Positions 5,449 to 9,082 of a stretch of DNA of 9,082 nucleotides are shown here, piece after piece. The position numbers and the translations under genes are program-made. The DNA lies in assembly GCA_902766185.1 (NCBI GenBank), contig CACXCQ010000176.1, positions 1 through 9,082 on the forward strand. Direction: 5' to 3'. Below the pieces are notes generated by a model that ran no database searches, was not told the origin of the DNA, and saw only the letters and a list, made by a program, of their open reading frames with translations. This stretch comes from an uncultured Eubacteriales bacterium. Its GTDB lineage: Bacteria > Bacillota > Clostridia > Peptostreptococcales > Anaerovoracaceae. Position 1 is the stretch's first letter. Each line of letters starts with the position of its first letter.

Positions 5449-6324
5449 CTAGACCACCTCCATATCTTCCACCTTGGCGAATCTGGAATAGAGGAAGATC
5501 ATCAGCGCCGTCACGGCCAAAAGCAGGACTGACAGGGCTGCGCCAAGTGGCCAGTTGCGGATCGTCCCGAACTGGTTCTTGATGATATTACCGATATAGA
5601 GGACTTTTCCGCCGCCCAGCATGTCGGTGATGACGTAGGTTCCCAGAGCCGGGATGAACGTCAGGATGATCGCCGAGAAGATCCCCGGGAAGGTCAGCGG
5701 AAGGGTGACCTTCATCAGGGTCACGGTGGGCGTTGCCCCCAGGTCTGCCGAAGCCTCCAGGATCGGCTTCTCCAGCTTTTCGATGGAGGAGTACATGGGG
5801 AGCACCGCAAAGGGCAGATAGTTGGTGATCAAACCCAGAAGCACCAGTCCGTCGGTGAAGATGAAAGTGATGGGCTGGTCGATCAGATGGATGTTCATCA
5901 TGAAGTTATTCACCGGACCGTTGGTCTGGAAGATCAGCATCCAGGCGTTCAGACGCATCAGCGAATTGGTCCAGAACGGGATCATGAGAAGTGTGATGAG
6001 CCGCGAAGCCACATCGGGCGGCTTGCGGGCAATGTAATACGCGAAGGGATAGCCGACGATCAGACACGCGATGGTGGTCTCCGCCGCAACCCCGAGGCTC
6101 TTGACGATAACGTGAAAATAGGTGACCTCCATCATGGTCTGGTAAGATTCCATGGACGGCGTATACTCCACTCCGCCGAAGGTCCCTCTCGTCATGAAAC
6201 TGATGAAAATGATAAACAGCATGGGGATCGTAACGAATACGATCATCCACAGGGACACGGGTCCAGCCTGCGCCAGCAAAGGCAGGCGGTTCGTTCCCTT
6301 TGCTCTGCCTTTTGCTGCCGTCAT
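5449..6324 (-). CDS. potB: PotB-like ABC transporter permease
   Basis: This is the first membrane subunit of the importer. The 291 residues show six hydrophobic segments (about 23-43, 73-98, 107-131, 159-178, 212-236 and 259-281). The EAA loop starts at residue 190 (EASADLGATPTVTLMK, then VTLP) and is the docking site for the ATPase. The region IPFWTNSLMRLNAWMLIF is characteristic of PotB/PotH-type permeases (it resembles the PFWTNSLIR of E. coli PotB). The ATG overlaps the stop of the ATPase gene by 4 bp (ATGA). A purine-rich site, AAGGGGG, lies about 7 nt upstream. Its stop codon abuts the PotC-like start. Nothing in it indicates truncation. Confidence 0.9.
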   Translation of the reverse strand: MTAAKGRAKGTNRLPLLAQAGPVSLWMIVFVTIPMLFIIFISFMTRGTFGGVEYTPSMESYQTMMEVTYFHVIVKSLGVAAETTIACLIVGYPFAYYIARKPPDVASRLITLLMIPFWTNSLMRLNAWMLIFQTNGPVNNFMMNIHLIDQPITFIFTDGLVLLGLITNYLPFAVLPMYSSIEKLEKPILEASADLGATPTVTLMKVTLPLTFPGIFSAIILTFIPALGTYVITDMLGGGKVLYIGNIIKNQFGTIRNWPLGAALSVLLLAVTALMIFLYSRFAKVEDMEVV

Positions 6325-7406
6325 GCCTTCGCCCCCTTCTCTTCTCTGTGGATCGGGACGGATTTTTCCGGCCTCCAGGACAGATAGACCTCCTGCCCTT
6401 CTTTAAGGCCCGGATCCTGTTCGAAGTTGGAGATCCGCAGTTCCTTACCGCTCTCCGTCACCACGCTGGTCTTGATGACCGTTCCCATGTTGGTGAAGTC
6501 ACGGATATGTCCCTTGAGATAGTGGGTGCCTTCGGGCTGGGCGCTGCAGCGCAGATACTCGGTCCTCACGGAGATGTCGATCTCTTCTCCCGGCGTGAAG
6601 CCTTCGCCCTTCACCTGCATCTCTCCGTCCGGCGTGGCCACGGTCAGCATATCGCCTTCCGTCCCCGTCACCTTGGCGGGTATGATATTGGACTCGCCGA
6701 TGAAGTCCGCCACGAAGCGGCAGTTGGGCCGGTCGTAGATCTCCGTGGGCTTATCGATCTGGAGGATGATCCCGTCCTTCATGACGGCGATCCGGTCGGA
6801 CATGGACATGGCCTCCTCCTGATCGTGGGTCACGTAGATGAATGTGATCCCAAGCTTCTTTTGCAGACGCTTGAGTTCGATCTGCATCTGTTTGCGGAGC
6901 TTCAGGTCCAGCGCGCCCAGAGGCTCATCCAGCAGGAGCACCCGAGGATTGTTGATCAGTGCTCTGGCGATAGCGATCCGCTGCTTCTGTCCGCCGGACA
7001 GCGCATCGGGCTTTCGCTTCTCGTAACCGGTCATCTGGACCAGGCGGAGCATTTCCTCCACATCCCGTTCGATCTCATCCTTCGGCCGCTTCTTGATCCG
7101 CGGGCCGTAGGCGATATTATCGAACACATTCATGTGAGGAAACAGCGAGTAACTCTGGAACACCGTATTGACGTCCCTCTGGTATGGCTCCTTCTCGTCC
7201 ACACCCTCACCCTGGACTTCGATCCGTCCGCTGCTGGCGTCCTCGAAGCCGGCGATCATCCGAAGAGTGGTGGTCTTGCCGCATCCGGACGGCCCAAGCA
7301 GCGTCAGGAATTCACCCTCTGCCACTTCGAGATCCAGATCCTTTACCACATGGTTGGTTCCGTACCACTTATTCACACCCTTCAGCGCTACGATTGTCTT
7401 CCCCAA
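6321..7406 (-). CDS. potA: PotA-like ABC transporter ATPase
   Basis: This is the cytoplasmic ATPase that powers the importer and the first gene of the operon. With the TTG start at 7406 it has 361 residues, usual for PotA. In order it has the Walker A loop GPSGCGKTT (38-46), the Q-loop in FQSYSLFPHM, the ABC signature LSGGQ (136-140), Walker B LLLDEP (157-162) and the H-loop His194 in YVTHDQEEAMSM. A C-terminal TOBE-type domain (~235-345) is typical of the polyamine/iron/maltose class. I prefer TTG 7406 because GAGGTG (7413-7418) lies 6 nt upstream and VALKGVNKWYG then begins at the usual distance. An upstream in-frame ATG at 7460 has no clear ribosome site, so the longer form is less likely. 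The stop overlaps the PotB-like start by 4 bp. Confidence 0.9.
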   Translation of the reverse strand: MGKTIVALKGVNKWYGTNHVVKDLDLEVAEGEFLTLLGPSGCGKTTTLRMIAGFEDASSGRIEVQGEGVDEKEPYQRDVNTVFQSYSLFPHMNVFDNIAYGPRIKKRPKDEIERDVEEMLRLVQMTGYEKRKPDALSGGQKQRIAIARALINNPRVLLLDEPLGALDLKLRKQMQIELKRLQKKLGITFIYVTHDQEEAMSMSDRIAVMKDGIILQIDKPTEIYDRPNCRFVADFIGESNIIPAKVTGTEGDMLTVATPDGEMQVKGEGFTPGEEIDISVRTEYLRCSAQPEGTHYLKGHIRDFTNMGTVIKTSVVTESGKELRISNFEQDPGLKEGQEVYLSWRPEKSVPIHREEKGAKA

Positions 7407-7466
7407 AACACTCACCTCAATTCGTGGTTTTCCATTATTATCGGCGATATTTATAATCATCGCTAT

Positions 7467-7480
7467 CTTATGTAAATAAG
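7467..7480. promoter_or_regulatory. Inverted repeat over the operon start site (candidate operator)
   Basis: CTTAT-GTAA-ATAAG is a perfect 5-bp inverted repeat with a 4-bp centre. It lies on the predicted start point and edge of the -10 box of the operon promoter, where a repressor would block initiation. It suits a dimeric winged-helix regulator such as the divergent GntR proteins. It is AT-rich, so chance is a real possibility. Confidence 0.3.
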
Positions 7481-7519
7481 TTTAGTACAATCTTATACCA
7501 TTGTCAATTCATTTTTCAA
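7479..7519 (-). promoter_or_regulatory. Promoter(s) of the pot-frl operon
   Basis: Two overlapping sigma-70-type promoters read toward the PotA-like gene. One has a perfect TTGACA (7502-7507), a 17-bp spacer and TAAACT (7479-7484). The other has TTGAAA (7514-7519), a 16-bp spacer and an extended -10, TGGTATAAG (7492-7500). Starts near 7472 or 7485 would give a 65-80-nt leader. The leader can form a GCGAT/ATCGC hairpin (7444-7463) upstream of the GAGGTG ribosome site. Confidence 0.6.
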
Positions 7520-7543
7520 CGTTCTTGTGCTTCAATAAATCCA

Positions 7544-7572
7544 TTGCAAAACCAGGCAACCCAATATATAAT
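7544..7572 (+). promoter_or_regulatory. Promoter of the divergent GntR regulators
   Basis: TTGCAA (7544-7549) and a perfect TATAAT (7567-7572) are separated by exactly 17 bp, a near-consensus sigma-70 promoter. Transcription should start near 7579, 24 nt before the ATG at 7603. The element ATTGGTATAG on the minus strand (7577-7586) covers that start point. It is partly shared with AATGGTATAAG (7492-7502, minus) in the operon promoter, so it may be an operator half, or just promoter-like sequence. Confidence 0.7.
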
Positions 7573-7602
7573 AAAACTATACCAATCGAAAGGTGGATTA
7601 AA

Positions 7603-8346
7603 ATGGACACATACAAACCCAGGCCCAAGGAGCTGGCCACCGAATATCTGGAGGCCCATATCCTGGAACACGACCTGAAAGCACACGATAAACTCCCGTC
7701 AGAACGGGACATGAGCCAGATGTGGAACATGAACCGCATCACCCTGCGCAACGCCATCGCTTCCATGGAAGCTGCCGGCAGACTGTACAGCGTTCAGGGC
7801 CGGGGCACCATGGTGGCGCCCCGCTTCGTCCGGACCCTGCAAAGCCTGGAGAGCTTTACCACCTACGCCTCCGGCTACGACGCGACTGCGGAAACAAGAC
7901 TGTTATCCTTCTCCACGGTGGAGTGCGACAAGCATCTTGCGCAGAGATTCCAGCGGATGCTGGGTGAAAAGCTGTACCGTATCTCGCGTCTGCGGATCAT
8001 CGGCGAGCTTCCCCTCATGATTGAGAACGCCTTCATCCCCTGTGATCTGGCACCGGGGCTAGAGGAGCACGATCTGGTCAAGGGATCCCTCTTCGCCATT
8101 CTGGAAGACAGCTATGGCCTGGTTTTGGATCATGGCGAAGAAAAAGCCAGCATCACATCCGTCAACGCGGAGGAGGCGGAATACCTTGGCATCCAGACGG
8201 ACTCTCCTGCCTTTTGGATCGTCAGCACCACCAGAGACCCCGAAGGCCGGGTGGTGGAATACTGCCGCACCGTCGCCCGCGTGGACGCGGTGGAGATGAC
8301 TAGCGTCCTTCGCTGGGACTATGAAGGAGGTGCGGAGCATGAGTGA
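7603..8346 (+). CDS. GntR-family (HutC/UTRA) regulator, likely operon regulator
   Basis: This is a one-component transcription factor of 247 residues, normal for the HutC subfamily. An N-terminal winged helix-turn-helix spans ~5-75. It includes KLPSERDMSQMW, the recognition helix NRITLRNAIASMEAAG and the wing QGRGTMVAP. A UTRA effector-binding domain follows (~95-238), ending VARVDAVEMTSVLRWDYE. HutC-type proteins sense small molecules, often the substrate or phosphorylated intermediate of the pathway they control. The E. coli frl operon is likewise controlled by a GntR-type protein, FrlR. The ligand here is inferred to be an Amadori compound or its phosphate. I chose ATG 7603 because AAAGGTGG (7589-7596) lies 6 nt before it and the predicted promoter lies within the longer frame that opens at 7501. 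It overlaps the next regulator by 8 bp. Whether it represses or activates cannot be told. Confidence 0.88.
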   Translation: MDTYKPRPKELATEYLEAHILEHDLKAHDKLPSERDMSQMWNMNRITLRNAIASMEAAGRLYSVQGRGTMVAPRFVRTLQSLESFTTYASGYDATAETRLLSFSTVECDKHLAQRFQRMLGEKLYRISRLRIIGELPLMIENAFIPCDLAPGLEEHDLVKGSLFAILEDSYGLVLDHGEEKASITSVNAEEAEYLGIQTDSPAFWIVSTTRDPEGRVVEYCRTVARVDAVEMTSVLRWDYEGGAEHE

Positions 8347-9082
8347 TGCGAACTACAGATCACCGCTGTACATCCAACTGCGCGAAGTGATACGCAATAA
8401 AATAGAGGACGGCGAGTACCCCATCGGTACCGCCATCCCCTCGGAATCCCAGCTGGCCGAAACCTATAACCTGAACCCTCTGTCCGTACGCAGCGCCCTG
8501 TCCGCGCTGAAATACGAAGGGCTTCTTCGCTCCGTCCAGGGGAAGGGCGTCTTCGTCAACGGTCCCAAGGCAGAGCGCGATCTGGAAAGGCTGGGCGGCT
8601 ATCGCCAGACCATGGACGAGCGCTCCATCGATGCCCATACCCGCGTGCTGATCAAGGCCCTGCGGCCGGCAGGCCCCTACTACTCCAGGCTTCTGGATAT
8701 CGAAGAAGATGATCAGGTCTGGTACACGAAACGCATCGACTACATCAAGAAGGAGCCGGCAGCGCTGGAAGAGATCTACATTCCGGAGAAACTGCTGCCT
8801 TCCTATGGCGACGTGGACATCGAGCTGTTCTCCATCTACGACATCTTCACCTGGAACGGCCTGCGCCCCACCGAGGCGAACCAGACCCTCCGGGTCCTGT
8901 TTCTGGAACCCTCCAAGGCGAAGCTGATCAACATGAGCCCCGACCAGGCTGTCATGGAACTCAGCAATCTGACTCTGGACGCGAAGGGACGAAAGATCGA
9001 GTTCGCCCGCAACTACGTCCGGCCGGACAAGACGGAGTTCTTCGCCCACTACTCCAGATATCCTCAGAATCGCCCTGATTCA
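8339..9082 (+). CDS. Second GntR-family (HutC/UTRA) regulator, 3' end outside window
   Basis: A second regulator of the same architecture starts inside the end of the first. The ATG at 8339 overlaps the preceding stop by 8 bp (ATGAGTGA), and AAGGAGG (8324-8330) lies 8 nt upstream. The 248 visible codons contain no stop, so the end lies just beyond the window; the family is ~240-250 residues long, so little is missing. The winged helix-turn-helix begins PLYIQLREVIRNKIEDGEY and has AIPSESQLAETYNLNPLSVRSAL and the wing VQGKGVFVNG (to ~75). The UTRA-like region follows, with VWYTKRIDYIKKEPAALEEIYIP and FARNYVRPDKTEFFAHYSRY. The two proteins are clearly diverged, so this is not a recent duplication. 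A leftward frame on the opposite strand (8360-9049) is its shadow. It may work with the first regulator as a partner or sense a different ligand. Confidence 0.87.
   Translation, partial: MSDANYRSPLYIQLREVIRNKIEDGEYPIGTAIPSESQLAETYNLNPLSVRSALSALKYEGLLRSVQGKGVFVNGPKAERDLERLGGYRQTMDERSIDAHTRVLIKALRPAGPYYSRLLDIEEDDQVWYTKRIDYIKKEPAALEEIYIPEKLLPSYGDVDIELFSIYDIFTWNGLRPTEANQTLRVLFLEPSKAKLINMSPDQAVMELSNLTLDAKGRKIEFARNYVRPDKTEFFAHYSRYPQNRPDS

Noticed and set aside
7407..7460. N-terminal extension of the PotA-like protein from ATG 7460
   Set aside because: No ribosome site precedes 7460, while TTG 7406 has GAGGTG at 6 nt and gives the usual protein length.
6300..7475. 391-codon plus-strand frame
   Set aside because: It is the antisense shadow of the PotA-like gene, which has all expected ATPase motifs on the minus strand.
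8920..8935. Further ATCAACA copy in the second GntR gene
   Set aside because: It is a single arm without a partner at the 19-nt spacing and is explained by coding (LINM). Isolated copies also occur in the potD- and potC-like genes.

Overview
The window reads as a chromosomal segment of a GC-rich, probably gut-associated anaerobic Firmicute (class Clostridia). This is inferred from strong AGGAGG-type ribosome sites, a Gram-positive-style lipoprotein transport component, several TTG starts and the gene content. No rRNA, tRNA, CRISPR array or insertion sequence was seen, so the taxonomic placement is only a guess.

The centre (about 709-7406, minus strand) is one seven-gene operon. In transcription order it is potA-like ATPase, potB-like permease, potC-like permease, potD-like lipoprotein, frlB (fructoselysine-6-phosphate deglycase), frlC (fructoselysine 3-epimerase) and frlD (fructoselysine 6-kinase). 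The genes overlap by 4 bp, abut, or are separated by 16-60 bp. The inferred job is import and breakdown of Amadori compounds such as fructoselysine. The ABC transporter would bring the substrate in, FrlC would convert psicoselysine to fructoselysine, FrlD would phosphorylate it, and FrlB would split the phosphate into glucose 6-phosphate and lysine. The unusual part is the transporter, which is of the spermidine/putrescine (PotABCD) type and not the permease FrlA of E. coli or the FrlONM sugar-type ABC system of B. subtilis. Several polyamine-contacting positions of PotD are replaced in the binding protein.

Divergently transcribed on the right (7603-9082, plus strand) are two overlapping GntR/HutC-type regulators with UTRA effector domains. 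The second is cut by the window edge. The shared intergenic region (7407-7602) holds good sigma-70-type promoters in both directions and an inverted repeat over the operon start site. This makes the two regulators the obvious candidates for controlling the operon.

On the left (213-708) is a gene-free stretch that is not empty. The operon ends in a strong intrinsic terminator (601-643). That terminator is built from one of four copies of a hairpin repeat, TGTTGAT-N19-ATCAACA, each with exactly 19 bases between the arms (383-645). A second minus-strand terminator (310-357) follows, then an extended -10 promoter that drives the truncated GTPase gene running off the left edge (1-212).

The best candidates for something new are the fixed-geometry hairpin array, the Pot-type transporter apparently re-targeted to Amadori compounds, and an in-frame 24-bp minisatellite inserted in frlC.
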